A DNA stretch of 64,000 bases from Echinometra lucunter (GCA_029962745.1 CM057157.1:32345828-32409827), one strand, 5' to 3'; positions 11,453-23,803 are shown, counted from the stretch's first letter. Notes: generated from the letters alone by a model not told the origin. Translations and numbers: made by a program.

Positions 11453-12073
11453 ACCGTATTCATATTGGTCGTAAAATTTAATGCGGTGTTGCGACAGTGT
11501 TGTACACCACAGCAGCTCCGATCAGGAGCAGCGCCGCAGTAATTGTGTTCATAGTGGACACATCAACAGTGGATTAGCGCATTCATATTGCAGACGAGAC
11601 TCAGTAGTAAAGCACATGTTCAGGTTTGTTGACATTTTGGCTCATGACCTCATTCACGATGTATTTCGACGTGACATTAATCATATGAAAAATAACCATA
11701 AAAAGTTATTAATCAAAGGAAATATTTTAGTAATACCAATTTTTTTTTTTTTTAATTATGGTTCCCAAAATTATGATAAATGTTTTTACAATCATGCTTA
11801 AAAGACTCGTCGGTTTCTCTCAGCAGCGAGTTTAACCTTTGTGAACTATTTGTGAACCGATGCGGTGTTGTGTTCATATGTGATTCACCCTGTCGCAATG
11901 CTGCAGCAGTTCCGGAGCTGAACCATCTCACACCCTGCATCAAATTACAGTGGAATAAACTACGGTGGTGTCAGTTACAGCAGTGTTTGAGCGCTCACAG
12001 TGGACATAACACCGTATCAACACCGCAGCAGCTCTCGAACTGCTGCGATGTGGGTGGGCAATATGAACACGAT
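11453..12073. mobile_element. MITE with 8-bp target duplication, abutting an exon
   Basis: The left end ACCGTATTCATATTG and the right end CAATATGAACACGAT are inverse at 13 of 15 positions. The 8-mers flanking them are GCAATATG (11445-11452) and GCAATATA (12074-12081), a target duplication with one mismatch. Eight-bp duplications are typical of hAT-type elements, so hAT is the leading guess. Internal blocks such as GCAGCAGCTC and ACACCGCAT recur in both orientations. No transposase is present. The right duplication overlaps the 5' splice site of gene A exon 2. Confidence 0.65.
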
Positions 12074-12082
12074 GCAATATAC

Positions 12083-12115
12083 CTTTGAATCCCTTCCAAG
12101 TTTCAGTATCTTTTC
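12083..12115 (-). CDS. Gene A, exon 2 (33 bp), unknown product
   Basis: On the minus strand TGCTTTTCTCTTCAG is an excellent acceptor. It is followed by 11 codons, EKILKLGRDSK, and then the donor GTATAT. The exon is exactly in phase with exon 1, which ends in phase 0, giving ...VINNE joined to EKILK. The intron between them is only 78 bp (12116-12193). The combined reading is hydrophilic and basic with no motif I recognise. The next exon would lie at lower coordinates; I could not find it in the first 11 kb and it may lie outside the window. A hAT-like MITE sits immediately beyond the donor. Confidence 0.55.
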
Positions 12116-12193
12116 CTGAAGAGAAAAGCATTTTAGCAACAAACATTTAATGAAAATAATTAATTTTAAAATGATTGGTTGACTGCTTCTTAC

Positions 12194-12301
12194 CTCATTA
12201 TTGATGACTATCTTTGGAGTGTCATATACCTTCCTCATAAACTGAGGGGATGTAATCAATGCTTTCACATTCAGAGTCAAATGATCCATCCTGACAGACA
12301 T
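12194..12301 (-). CDS. Gene A, start exon (36 codons), unknown product
   Basis: The ATG at 12301-12299 has a G at -3 and an in-frame TGA five codons upstream, which fixes this as the first usable start. The peptide begins MSVRMDHLTLNVKALI and ends DTPKIVINNE, then the consensus donor GTAAGA follows directly. There is no signal peptide or transmembrane stretch. The preceding 5' UTR lies somewhere between 12302 and about 12400, where no obvious core promoter is seen. The clean donor, the matched acceptor of exon 2 and the preserved phase make this a real gene fragment in my view, but the protein family is unknown to me. It could be an alternative first exon of the gene that starts at 45488. Confidence 0.55.
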
Positions 12302-13074
12302 TTCAGCTTTCAATCAAGCCAAGATTAAAACTTCGCTAGAAGTCCACAGAATCCCTGCAGATGATCTGAACTTTTCAAGAGCTGTATACTTGGTCCATTC
12401 TGAGCCTTTGCAATGTACTTTTGAAGAAAGGAGTACACACAACTAAATATCTCAACGTGAAGTTAATTTCCCCTAAAAATGGAACAAGCATTCACTTTAG
12501 GCAGAGTACACATGCACACCTTAGAGATTAAGCCCATTTCTCCTAAAAATGTCACAAATATGCATCACAGACTTTTATTTTCCGCTTCGGTTTCAGAAAT
12601 ATCAAAATACACACAATGTAGGCATTACTACATGTAGGTATAGAAGAAATAAACCTCGGATTAAATGGGAAACCAAGACTCTCTTGATGCTCTCTCCAAT
12701 ACTACTTCTAAATCGAAACCAAATCTTGGACTCTTGCCATTGGTTTCATGATTAAATCCAGAATCAAGAAGATACTGTGTAATGTATGAAGATCAATCTA
12801 GAATCAAGAAGATACTGCTAATAATCAAGATAATCCCATGCTGATGGATGAATAAGAGACTTTCCTGTATGACTAGGGTGAATACACTGAGTACTCCACA
12901 TAATAAATGCCTGCATTGATCAAATCCAAACTGATATACATGAATTCCTTTATCCTCCAAAGTCAACAGATTTGCTTTCAGAGAAGATGTCAGACATTGA
13001 TGACAGGAACAGTAAAAAACAGCAAATAATGCATTTCATGTTAAAACTTCAGGCTTTGAACAGTAGATCCTTGC
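12302..13074. other. Presumed upstream region of gene A; nothing further seen
   Basis: Lies 5' of the gene A start exon on the minus strand. No TATA-like, CpG-rich or conserved block stands out. Confidence 0.3.
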
Positions 13075-13107
13075 TAATGGCCTGCATCAGCAAAGACACA
13101 GAACATT

Positions 13108-13296
13108 ATGTGTCAATGTCCTCATGATAAAAGTTACCCACCGTACTGTTGCATCTCAAATGAAAATAATACAACCTGTGAGTCTACAGCTGAAGGGAGA
13201 AACAACAGCAGTGGACCAGAACTGGGAATTGATGGAATTAATTGTTCTATTTGCTCTCCCCGCTCCTATGTATTGATGACAGCGAGTCTTGCATGA
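13108..13296 (+). CDS. Possible Cys-rich small ORF, unknown product
   Basis: A 62-codon frame from ATG to TGA, open upstream to about 13074. It contains seven cysteines in patterns C.C.........CC and C....C near the ends, with several N-x-S/T sequons (for example NNTTC and NNSSG). This is compatible with a secreted or extracellular fragment, but there is no signal peptide. No acceptor or donor clearly brackets it. It may be chance. Confidence 0.2.
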   Translation: MCQCPHDKSYPPYCCISNENNTTCESTAEGRNNSSGPELGIDGINCSICSPRSYVLMTASLA

Positions 13297-13299
13297 AAT

Positions 13300-16200
13300 C
13301 CTTTTATCTCAAGAAGATGTTTATCCAAAGTACTGTCATCATAATTATTTTGAGGATTTTTAGACTAATACATGTAGCTCTGAATCTATTATACAGAGTA
13401 TGGACTGTAGCTTAGTTGTCCATACACACCTTCAATGGAAATAGAATGAAATATCGTCATATTGCCATGATTTCCATGACGATATACCTTAACTTCACAA
13501 GTAATATGATCCATATGCACTGAGTATTTGTGTTTTGTCCTAATTCAACCTGCTAAATGATGATATTTCTCATAGATTGGTTATGCTGCAGCCAGTGGTT
13601 TCCTTTAAGGAAAAAGAAGAAAAGTTGAAGCCCATTTCACACCATGAAGATACATTTCCTTTTAGTCTACTACACAGATAGCAGATGTTATAAAGTTATA
13701 AGTTTTTGACAGCTGAAGGGTTCGCCTTGAAATCTTTGCAAGATCAACAGTCTGAGAATATAGATTTCAGATTCTCAGCTCCAAGAGTCGCCATCTCAAA
13801 AATATTTGTGAATCAACATTTCCTCTGGAATACCAATAATGCTTCTTTCTAGAAACTGATCAGTTGATGTACTGCTCATCATCCACTTATGTACACAGTT
13901 GTCCATATAAAACAAGCATTAACACTTAGAGAACACCTACATGTATGAACCTCCAAACTTTAATCACAAATCACAACTGCATGTACATGTACTCTAATAT
14001 TTCTGGGTATAGTTACTCACATTCCTGAGAGCTAGAAAGATGAACACCTTACATGCAGTACAATGAGCTAAGAGCAGTGAACTCTAGATCAAGTTAAGCC
14101 CTAATGGAACATGAACTTTAACCGCTGAATCATAAACCACTAAAACTTGATGAAACAGTTGGTTCAAAAATTCTTCTGCTCTCCAGCTTGAAGCCTTCTT
14201 TCAAGGCTTAAAGCAATTTGTATTTTCCCAAATCGTTCAATAGAAGAAAAACGTGTTTCCATGATTAATGTACATGTACATACAGTATGTCCACAACTTC
14301 ATAATGCAGACTGCAAAGAGGTAAAAATATACTGGTTATAGGAATTTGAGCAGATCAAAATTGACAAAACACAATGTCCTCCTTATAAAGACCAGCAAAA
14401 CAAAAATCTCTAAAATTCATCAAAGGTTATACCACAACCACCTTCAATGACTCAGTGTGTGTATAATCTATTAAATGCTTCAAGCATTATCATTCCATTA
14501 GGATTTCAAAGATACAACATCACACAAGTCTGATAAAGTTGGGAGAAAAAAAAACACCAACCTAACAGCCTGAAATCCTTCCTCCAAAAGTTCTATGTAC
14601 CTATACTGTATAAAAGCTCATTCCAAAATGAAGAGAGAAACCCCTGCAGCAAACCCCCCTTAGATTCTTTGCAGTAAACCATGCCACGTATGATAATGAA
14701 CGCGCATTTACACATCAATGCTCAAATAAAAGAGTTTTGCCAATTTGTGTGGACAAAATCATAACATCATATTTTGCGCTAACTTTTGAATAATTTGAAA
14801 ATTCCACAGCTTTTTGCCACCAGGAGGAAAAAAATTTACTTCTTGCCTCAGATTTTTTTGTCCTTTGTCGCCTCATATCCCACTCATCTGTTTAAAAAAA
14901 AAAAGTGCGGAGTTTTACCATTCATATCTGAACATGCCTTACGTTGCTGGGGAATCCCTAAGCAGGCATGACACATAAGATTTTGATATTGATCCTGAAT
15001 ACTGGTTACAGAAAGATTTGGTAGACCTGGCTGTTATTTCATGAAAGCTTCAAAAGCACAAGTTTGTCAAAATCCCACTGAAATGTGTTTTAAAATTTAT
15101 ATGTGTTTCCATAGAATCCTGGCAAATTAATGTTTATGCCAGAGTCTTAACAGACACCGTCTTCCAGCCATAAAGCATCCGAAAAAGACATCACTCTTTA
15201 GAGACAAATGTAGCTCAAGAGTCAAGAAGAGACTTTCCCAATGCCAAATTTAAGAGTAAGCTTCCACTGTAGACAGATAGTGGAAATGGATCCTCGTACA
15301 TCAAAAACATAAAATGAGAATTTCTGCTTTTCACAGTAAGGTATGATTAGGCTTTCATCAATCCTCCACAGCTCTACACAATACAGGCTATCTTAGCACA
15401 ATTTTGACAAGCAGTTGGAAAATACTCTTATGACAGCAGAAATACATATTCCACTTTAATAGAAAGGCAGCATGCATAAACTCCAATTTCAGCACAGATC
15501 AATAGATTACATATTTCCCAATGAATTATTTGCTAGTCAGCAGATGCAATGTAAATATGTTTTCCTACACCACATAACCATGAATTGAAAATAAGAACAT
15601 TCTACAAAAGCAAGCAGACAGACATACCAAGGGAATTGGTTTACATTGTCACTTAATTTCTAACAAACTACTAAGCATTGAATTGAAATTCCCTCAAGAT
15701 CATATCAAATAAAGTACAAAGTCTATTGTGTCTGTCATGTGTACTTATGTCATGTGCAGTAGTAACAACAGTCTTATAGTGGGTGTATTTCCCTCAGCTT
15801 GGAACTTAAAGATTATAGCCTGCTATTTCTGATCCAATGAATTAGCCTGATTAGAGAATAGCAAGCTAATGCTCAGATGAAGATGGTATTAGCCTGCCAT
15901 TTTTCTCTATAAAAAGTATGCCACCCAATTCTTGGACTTATTGGCAGAGTAGCAAGTTAATCTGCAAAATAGAGGGCTATTTCTGAAGTGTCCATGTCAG
16001 CTCGAGCTTCAAGAGCTGGCATCCATTCTATCATGCATGTTATAGCTTGAGTTAGATTGCAATATACGGAACTTGAGCTGATGTGAATGTAACTACACAC
16101 TTCAGCTGAGTTCAGGCTAATGCCTGAGATCCTTAAATAGCAGGCTATTCCTATAGCTCAAACCAATGAAGATATAGCTACTCAGGTTATTCAAATAGAT

Positions 16201-17728
16201 GATGAAATAATATCATTAGAGAGGATCAGCTACCCACTTCACAAATTAGCAGAGTGAAAGCAGCAAACACAAGAAATGAGAATTGTTTAATCCTAGAAAG
16301 ATTCAAAGAGTCAATGATGAAGCACTTATCCAAGCTACAACAGAAACATCACTTAGTGAGGGCATTTCTCTATTACTACCATTCCATATATATCAGAAAT
16401 TAGTCCATGTCAGAACATCATCTAACCTACAATAGCCATGGCTCAAGCACTACCGGTAATCCCTGTTACAATGTATATACAAATATCACATGATATTAAG
16501 GCATGTCATCTTTACTGCTGCTCCACACCCAGGAGACATCATTCCATGTTGCAATACATCTAATCCACACCATACTCATTCAAAAGCAACATTTTAAAAA
16601 CAGCATTTTCAGAATACAGTAGGCCACAGTACATGGAGAGTGGAGACTCAGGAACTTTTGATCAAAGTATCAAACCACACTGTGCTAAGTCCTTGTTCCT
16701 CAAAACAGATCTCATACAGTTATGCCATCTCTTACTTTATCAGACATTAAAATTCATGTACACCAGCAAAACATGTCAAGAGAACCACCTGTTAAAGGCA
16801 TATAACATCACATGTCATCTAAATGTGTCTAGATGTGATAATTCCTATTAATCCAGTAGAGACTGCAGATGAAGGATAGAAACATATGTGCATTTCGGCT
16901 TGTAATATATCAAGCTCTTCATACCATATGCTCGCATGCCTGATACAAATGCATTAATTATGCATTTCCATTTTTCAATATAATGTACTGATAAAATCAG
17001 GAATCCAGCAAGCTGTATAAATAACACAATGTTCCGTGCAATGGATAACTGCCATTCACAAACTAATTCACTGGCAATGGTATACAAGCAGGCATGAAAT
17101 CAGCAATATGTCAACGATATATACCACTCCTGTACGATACGCCAGATTAATCAAACATTATATTTCTGAGCTCTCTCATTCTGTACATATTGACAGATCT
17201 CAATATCACAAATTGAGCCCTGGAATAATAGAACACTTATACTTGAATTGGAGGACGGACAATAGATGACATTTTTTGTCCATTCTTCTGCCATACTTGC
17301 AAACAGAAATACATGGACCCTGACACGGTCAATTGAAATTAAATCTCATAATGTGATGAGAATGGATTCATTCACACAAAAAAGAGTGTACAATCTCACA
17401 AGTTTGACCTCTTTAGATTAGAAAAATTATCTTACTGTAGAATCTTCACCATACATAATGATATATTGTGAATATATTTATTTCACTTTGAATATGCTTT
17501 CTATGTCTCTCTTGATCTATTTTTTTGGTGTTACAATGAACCATTAATTCTTGCAATATTGATTTGCTTGCCATGTGTATAGAAACAGTGACAAATTGAG
17601 CAATACAAAGTGAAATCAAAATCATGAGACTGAACTCCACTACAGAGCAAAAGAGATAATAGACCTGAATTTATACTAGAGGTAAATCATGACATAAACC
17701 TTCATAGACCTGTGTAGGATGTGTATGT
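13300..17728. other. About 4.4 kb with no gene or repeat recognised
   Basis: AT-rich DNA that looks single-copy, with scattered ACATGTACATGT words near 13980 and 14270. Open frames here are short and not protein-like. If genes A and B are one transcription unit, this would be intronic. Confidence 0.35.
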
Positions 17729-17737
17729 CCTCTTGTC

Positions 17738-18767
17738 GGTTCCATGACATTTGCTCCGGTGACATTTGCTCCGCCGACAACTGCTCCGAAAATGACGACA
17801 AGTGCTCCGCGACAAGTGCTCCGCGACATATGCTCCGCCGACATATGCTCCGCCGACATTTGCTCCGCCGACAATTGCTCCGCCGACAATTGCTCCGCCG
17901 ACATTTGCTCCGCCGACATATGCTCCGCCGACATATGCTCCGCCAACATTTGCTCCGCCGACATTTGCTCCGAAACGACGACATTTGCTCCGGCGACATT
18001 TGCTCCGCCGACATATGCTCCGCCGACATATATCCTCCAAAACGACATTTGCTCCGCCGACATTTGCTCCGTCGACATAATTATGCTCCGCCGAATTATG
18101 CTCCAAAACGACGACATTTGCTCCGCCGAATTAATTATAATCATCAATAAATTGATAATAATTCTACTCTGCTCCGACAATTGATAATGATTATGACAAT
18201 TGCCTCGCCGCCAATTTCTCCACCGAAATGTTTTGGAAACCACGACACTTGAACCTTGCCCCCACGACACCATTCAGTGAATTTGAGGGCATGCCTTTAT
18301 TATGTTTATCATTATAGGTCACTCTAAATAAGAGTAATCATAGTAAATCAGAGTAGATCTCAAACTGCAAAGTAGTTTGCAAATATAGAAATACTGCGGT
18401 ATGTCGGCGGAGCAAATGTCGCCGGAGAAATGTCGGCGGAGCAAATGTCGTTTTGGAGGATATATGTCGGCGGAGCATATGTCGGCGGAGCAAATGTCGC
18501 CGGAGCAAATGTCGTTTCGGAGCAAATGTCGGCGGAGCAAATGTCGGCGGAGCATATGTCGGCGGAGCATATGTCGGCGGAGCAAATGTCGGCGGAGCAA
18601 ATGTCGGCGGAGCAATTGTCGGCGGAGCAATTGTCGGCGGAGCAATTGTCGGCGGAGCAAATGTCGGAGGAGCATATGTCGCGGAGCACTTGTCGCGGAG
18701 CACTTGTCGTCATTTTCGGAGCAGTTGTCGGCGGAGCAAATGTCGCCGGAGCAAATGTCGTGTCACC
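17738..18767. mobile_element. TU-like foldback transposon, 1.03 kb, complete
   Basis: Two inverted arms made of 15-bp tandem units (consensus GCTCCGCCGACATTT) run at 17744-18140 (plus sense) and 18396-18760 (reverse), around a unique core. The element is bounded by an exact 9-bp duplication, CCTCTTGTC, at 17729-17737 and 18768-18776. The outer termini differ: GGTTCCAT on the left, and GTGTCACC (inverse GGTGACAC) on the right. From memory, sea-urchin TU elements have terminal inverted repeats whose outer domain is a 15-bp tandem array, which fits. Because 15 is divisible by three, all six frames stay open with 5-residue repeats (SADIC, APPTF, LRRHL, AEQMS, RRSKC, GGANV). I regard those long ORFs as artefacts. 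No transposase is encoded. Confidence 0.85.
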
Positions 18768-18907
18768 CCTCTTGTCAAATGGGAGGACATTCATTTGCTT
18801 TTGCTTATTTAAGCTTATACTTATTCTAGTCTGATCCGGGGTCGGCGCGGTGGAGTTTTTAACAAGGCATTAGCGACATTGTGTCTTGCCCACTTGCAGC
18901 TAAGCTT

Positions 18908-19215
18908 TAACATATAATAATAATAATAATAATATACAGTTCTTGTATAGCGCATATCACATTATGATATAACGTCTCTATGCGCTTCCAAAGGACTTGG
19001 ATATTATTACCCCAGCTTTAGCCCGGCAGCCTTTTACAGCGCGCAAGCATTTCAAGGAATGAATTCCTGCCAGGTACCCATTCGCTTCACCTGGGTTGAG
19101 TGCAGCACGATGTGGATGAATTTCTTGCTGAAGGAAATTAACACCATGGCTGGGATTCGAACTCACGACCCTCTGATTGAAAGACGAGAGTCAGAACCAC
19201 CAGACCACGATGCTT
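18908..19215 (-). mobile_element. tRNA-derived SINE, copy 3 (most complete)
   Basis: On the minus strand the 5' end reads GTGGTCTGGTGGTTCTGACT (A-box region) and then GTGAGTTCGAATCCCAGCC (B box). The shared body follows (GGTACCTGGCAGGAATTC, CTAAAGCTGGGG). It finishes with GATATGCGCTATACAAG and an (ATT)n tail at 18917-18936. That tail resembles the 3' end of the LINE fragment at 5110-5446, as expected if this SINE uses that LINE's machinery. Confidence 0.75.
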
Positions 19216-20640
19216 CCAATGACCTCAAATGACCTTGACCTTACCTACCATGTTACCTGTAATGGCAGCATTACATGCAGGTCCCCCAAATTAATCTACA
19301 ACCCAAGTTTAGTTGAAAAGTGAGTGACGGTTGCAAAGTTATCTGTCATAAGAGAGTCTTGCAGGTAAACTTTAACGTTTGACCTCAAATGACCTTTGAC
19401 TTCACCATGTGACCTCTGAAGGCACCATAACATGAATATACCCCAAGTGCATCTATCATCCACGTTTGTTTGCCATTGCAGGAACATGTGCAGAGTTATG
19501 TGTCATAAGAGAGTCTTGCACGTTAACTTTAACATATGACCTCAAATGACCTCTGACCTTATCATGTCACCTCCGATGACACCATAACATGCAGATCACC
19601 TTAGTACATCTACAACCCAAGTTTGGTTGAAAAGTGAGAGACAGTTGCAAAGTATCTGTCATAAAAGTCTTGCAGGTAAACTTTAATTTGACCTCAAATG
19701 ACCTTTGACTTTACCATGTGACCTCTGAAGGCACCATAACATGAATGTACCCCAAGTGCATCTATCACCCCAGATTGGTTGCTATTGCAGCAACATGTGC
19801 AGAGTTATATGTCATAAGAGAGTCTTGCCGGTAAACTTTAACATATGACCTCAAATGACCTTTGCCCTTATCATGTGACCTCTGACTACACCATAACATG
19901 CAGATCCCCCAAGTGCATCTATGACCCAAGTTTAGTTGAAAAGGGACCAACGGTTGCAAAGTTATTTGTCATAAGAGAGTCTTACAGGTAAACTCTAACA
20001 TTTGACCTCAAATGACCTTTGACCTCACCATGTGACCTCCAACAGCACCACAACATGATGTTACTCCTAGTGCATCTGTCACCCAAGTTTGGTTGCAAAT
20101 GGACCAACAGTTGCCAAGTTATGTGTCATAAGAGAGTCTTGCAGGTAAACTTTAACGTATGTAAAAATAGTCTTGCAGGTACTCTATAACAATGTGACCT
20201 CAAATGACCTTTGACCTTACCATGTGATCTCCAGCAGCACCACAACATGATGTTACTCCTAGTGCATCTGTCACCCAAGTTTGGTCGCGAATGGACCAGC
20301 AGTTGCCGAGTTATGTGTCATAAGAGAGTCTTGCAGGTAAACTTTAACATATGTAAAAAGAGTCTTGCAAGTACTCTATAACAATGTGACCTTAAATGAC
20401 CTTTGACCTCACCATGTGACCTCCGTCAGCACCGCAATATGATGGTACCCCTAGTGCACCTACCACCCAAGTTTGCTTGCCATTAGACCAGCAGTTGCCG
20501 AGTTATGCGTCATAAGAGAGTCTTGCAGGTAAACTTTTAACATTTGTGACAGACGGACCATGGACGACGGACGGACGACGGGCGACGGACGGACGCCATT
20601 TGGATCCCTTTGTTTCGCCTTCACCTCCGGTGAGCGAGAC
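19216..20640. repeat. Tandem array of about 165-210-bp units with TGACCTCAAATGACCTTTGAC
   Basis: About seven units share TTTGACCTCAAATGACC, CCATGTGACCTC, CATAACATG, CACCCAAGTTTGG, GTTATGTGTCATAAGAGAG and TCTTGCAGGTAAACTTTAAC. The last two units gain an extra TCTTGCA(G/A)GTACTC block. Units near 20010, 20205 and 20400 carry a perfect TGACCTTTGACCT. The array ends in a GACGGACGG run (20549-20592) and TCACCTCCGGTGAGCGAGAC, as do similar echinoderm-type repeats. Confidence 0.7.
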
Positions 20641-21995
20641 AAAAACAGGTGCGAGATGTCGAATTACGAGGGATTACGAGCGAAGGTCTCTCCCCCCTCC
20701 AAAAACCCAACCTGGTTTGGGGGGAGAGGGGGGAGAGGGGGACAAGTCCCGGCGAGCGTCCACACTTAGCGGATGTCCCCTCTCTGTCAAGGCCATACCT
20801 CCATCCACTATCAGTTATTATTGATTAATTATTCCTGTATCTCATCAAACAAATGACGAGGCATTTATCGCTTAGTTAATACATGTATTTTTAAGAAAAT
20901 AATAAGCTCACCACTGAATCGTAACTAATGAAATTTAGACAATTGTTTTTAATTTTTTATATAAATTAAAGGCAGGAATTTCATTTTTAAGTGGTGAAAT
21001 GATATTTTCAACATATTTCCCTTATTTTGTGGCTAGATAATGAAATGTATACAGGCCTATGTTCAGGCACTCTATAGTTCTAACCTGCAGATCACACTAT
21101 GAGGGCTTCAGTGGTGATAGCTACAAAAGAGAAGAAAGAGAATATCCTTCCCTAGAGCTCTATGATTATTCTTTGCTTTCCTTCTCTCTTCAATACACCC
21201 CCCACCACCCTTCCTTTAAATATAAGGTACCACCCAGTGATGAAAGACTTCTCTGGTTTTCACACATGAATATTTTGTCCCTACCCTGTTATGATATTCA
21301 GGAATTTGAGGGATTTCCTCTTTTGCCTGCATAATGAACTTCCCACTTTCTAAAACTAAGTAACAAACGAAGCACGCTAGCAAAAGATTGAGGCCTTTTG
21401 GCTTCGGCATGAACTTTTGATGTATGTTGATAATGTTAAATGCATCTACATGTATTTGTATCTTGGCAATATATTTCCTGGTTTCAACGATAATTTTTAA
21501 ATACATGACAAAATAGCATCAAGGGGAGGGTTGATAATCGCTATGTATATGGTTGAAATATGGGACAATCCTGTCACCCTGTGAACAGCATATCGTTAAT
21601 GAAAAATTTCTTATTGTTACCTGTATTTTGACAACTGTGACCTGTGCCTTACTGAAGTTTTTCAGTTATCAAATCTATAACAGAATGCAATATCATTTTC
21701 ATATTCACTATCAAAAGGGTATGAAATTCAGACTTTTCAACAGTCCAGACCTACAGCTATTGACTCAATGCACATCTAAAATCATGCTACCTTTCATATT
21801 TACAGTACATGTGTATCTGGAGTGAATGACATCTGTTATGTGCAATTGTTTCTGTGGTTTGTACACAAGGCATGCCTAAAAATCTCATGTTGTTTCATCT
21901 TTTTCTGCCATCTGGTTGTAACCCACATAGAGTATTTTTATCTGCATCAAACTGTGCAGATAGCATTTATATGAATAGGAATCCACTTCAAGACA
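20641..21995. other. No gene recognised
   Basis: Includes a G-rich stretch near 20715-20740. The rest is AT-rich with no splice-bounded coding signal. Confidence 0.3.
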
Positions 21996-22151
21996 GGACT
22001 AAGTCTGGACTAACCCACTTCTTGAAGTGGGTCAAGAAGTATGCACTAAATGCAGATCGAGTGATGCTGATGCCAATAACGACAGTCTTCATATTATCCA
22101 GAAAAGTGTGCTAGAAGTCTGCTAAGTTCAGACTTAGTCCAGACTTAGTCC
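21996..22151. mobile_element. Short inverted-repeat element (156 bp)
   Basis: GGACTAAGTCTGGACTA at 21996-22012 is matched exactly by its inverse at 22135-22151. A second, inner palindrome CCCACTTCTTGAAGTGGG lies at 22015-22032. The size and structure suit a tiny MITE; no target duplication was identified. Confidence 0.5.
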
Positions 22152-22840
22152 ATACTTTATTAGCACTCTTCTACAGCAAATATGGTAAGGGTAATGGTAC
22201 TATCAAAAACAAGTGCACATTTGGTTCCAGCACATGCAACTTTGTTAGCTTCTGAGTGACCATGTTATCATTTATCAAAGCTTAAAATAACTTGAGAGAC
22301 AAATTGTATATTAATGGAATAATGGATGAGCTATGAATCATCAAACAGTCAAATTCTGAGATTTCCACCATCTCGAAATGAAATAGAAAACAGAATACAA
22401 TCTCTGTAGGACAAGAACACAACTTTCATGATCTGCATATGACCCAAGCAGGAATAGAGAGATAGTATGCATGAGATGATACAGGCTGAAAAATGGATCA
22501 ACATCCCACCTCCCGCATTGCAAACAAAATGAAAGAGATAATGAGGCATGAATAATAAGCATTCAGCAATTGTAAACAGTTTCATTTTTGGCCTGATCTG
22601 ATTTCAATATTTCTCTAGTTATTGTACCCGAGATATAGGCTTTGGGCTATTTCTATTTTTTTTTTTTACCTTTTCATTTCTTGTTTTGTATGATGTATTG
22701 CATACAGTGTCAGAGTAGACAATTGTTGTAAAAGTTGCATTTATGTGGAATATGTGGAATTTTGTTTGATTGTATGTGACATGAAAAGTATGTAAATATC
22801 TATTACATTGGCATTAATCTCGCTGCGGATGGAGGGAGTA
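22152..22840. other. No feature recognised
   Basis: AT-rich DNA with a T run near 22657-22667. Confidence 0.3.
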
Positions 22841-23803
22841 TATACCGTGTGAGTAAAAAAAAATTACCCTTAGAAAATGGTTATTTATTCAAAAACTAAG
22901 ATATGAACACTAAACTTTTAGACATATCTTGAAGAGTATCTTCTCCCGCGTTACTTGGTACAATTTTTGTGTGGTACATGTACGTGTTCACGCTTGGATG
23001 AACAGGAGACATCGTTTGTGTTAGTGTAAAAATCAATTTGAGCCAAAGTGAGGATAAGGCAAAAGGTCAGTGAATGAAGGAAGAGTGGGGCAGACAAGGA
23101 ACAATGACAAAGAAATGTTGGAGCTTCGTGCTGGAGGGGGAGGGGAACTCCCCTCTCCCTACACTCTCTCCCCAGGGACCGGGAGTGCACTTCGCGCTCT
23201 TAGTATGTAATTCGCATGATTCGCATGCGAATTACCTCCCCTTAAAATGAACCTACGTCACTCAGGCCCAGGGGCGTAATTACGTGCCCCCTGTGAGCTG
23301 GCCCCCCCCCCCCAAATTAATGCAAACACACACCAACACACCCACTTTTCCACCCAGTGCCCCCGGGCCCAACTGTGTTGACCCACGGTATGCCACTGCC
23401 ATTGCCTGTCTGAGTGTGGGTGTGCATGTATGTGTGTGGGGGGAAGGGGGGGTGTTTGTGTATAACTGCATGTGTGTCTCAATTACGTATGTCATGTTTA
23501 ATTTTGTCTGGGATGGTTTGAGCTTTACTTGTATCTGCAAAGATCTAATCAAATTCCCCTATTCAAAATATTTCATTGGTTCAAATGTCACATTTGGTGC
23601 AAGGGGATTTTTACATTCTCGCAAACAATGCCCCATATTCATCCAAGTGTAAACACATGCCATACAAAAATGGTACCAAATAATTCTGGAGAAGATATTC
23701 TTTCAAAATATGTATAATTATTTTGCCTACATAACTTAGTTGGTTTTTTTTTAATGACAATTTTCTAAAAAAGTGTAAAGTTTTTTTTTACTCACACGGT
23801 ATA
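22841..23803. mobile_element. MITE, 963 bp, TATACCGTGTGAGTAAA ends
   Basis: TATACCGTGTGAGTAAAAAA at the left is the exact inverse of the right end, and a second matching block (TTAGAAAAT / ATTTTCTAA) lies 10-20 bp further in. The interior holds a GC-rich segment (23130-23250), a C tract (23303-23316) and GTGTGTG-rich DNA, probably later insertions. No transposase frame is present. Confidence 0.6.

Noticed and set aside
17790..18120. CRISPR-like array
   Set aside because: Period is 15 bp with no unique spacers, and the context is eukaryotic and foldback-bounded.
17671..18273. 200-codon repeat protein of AEQMS/GGANV units
   Set aside because: All six frames are open because the 15-bp unit lacks stops; no start context or conserved single frame.
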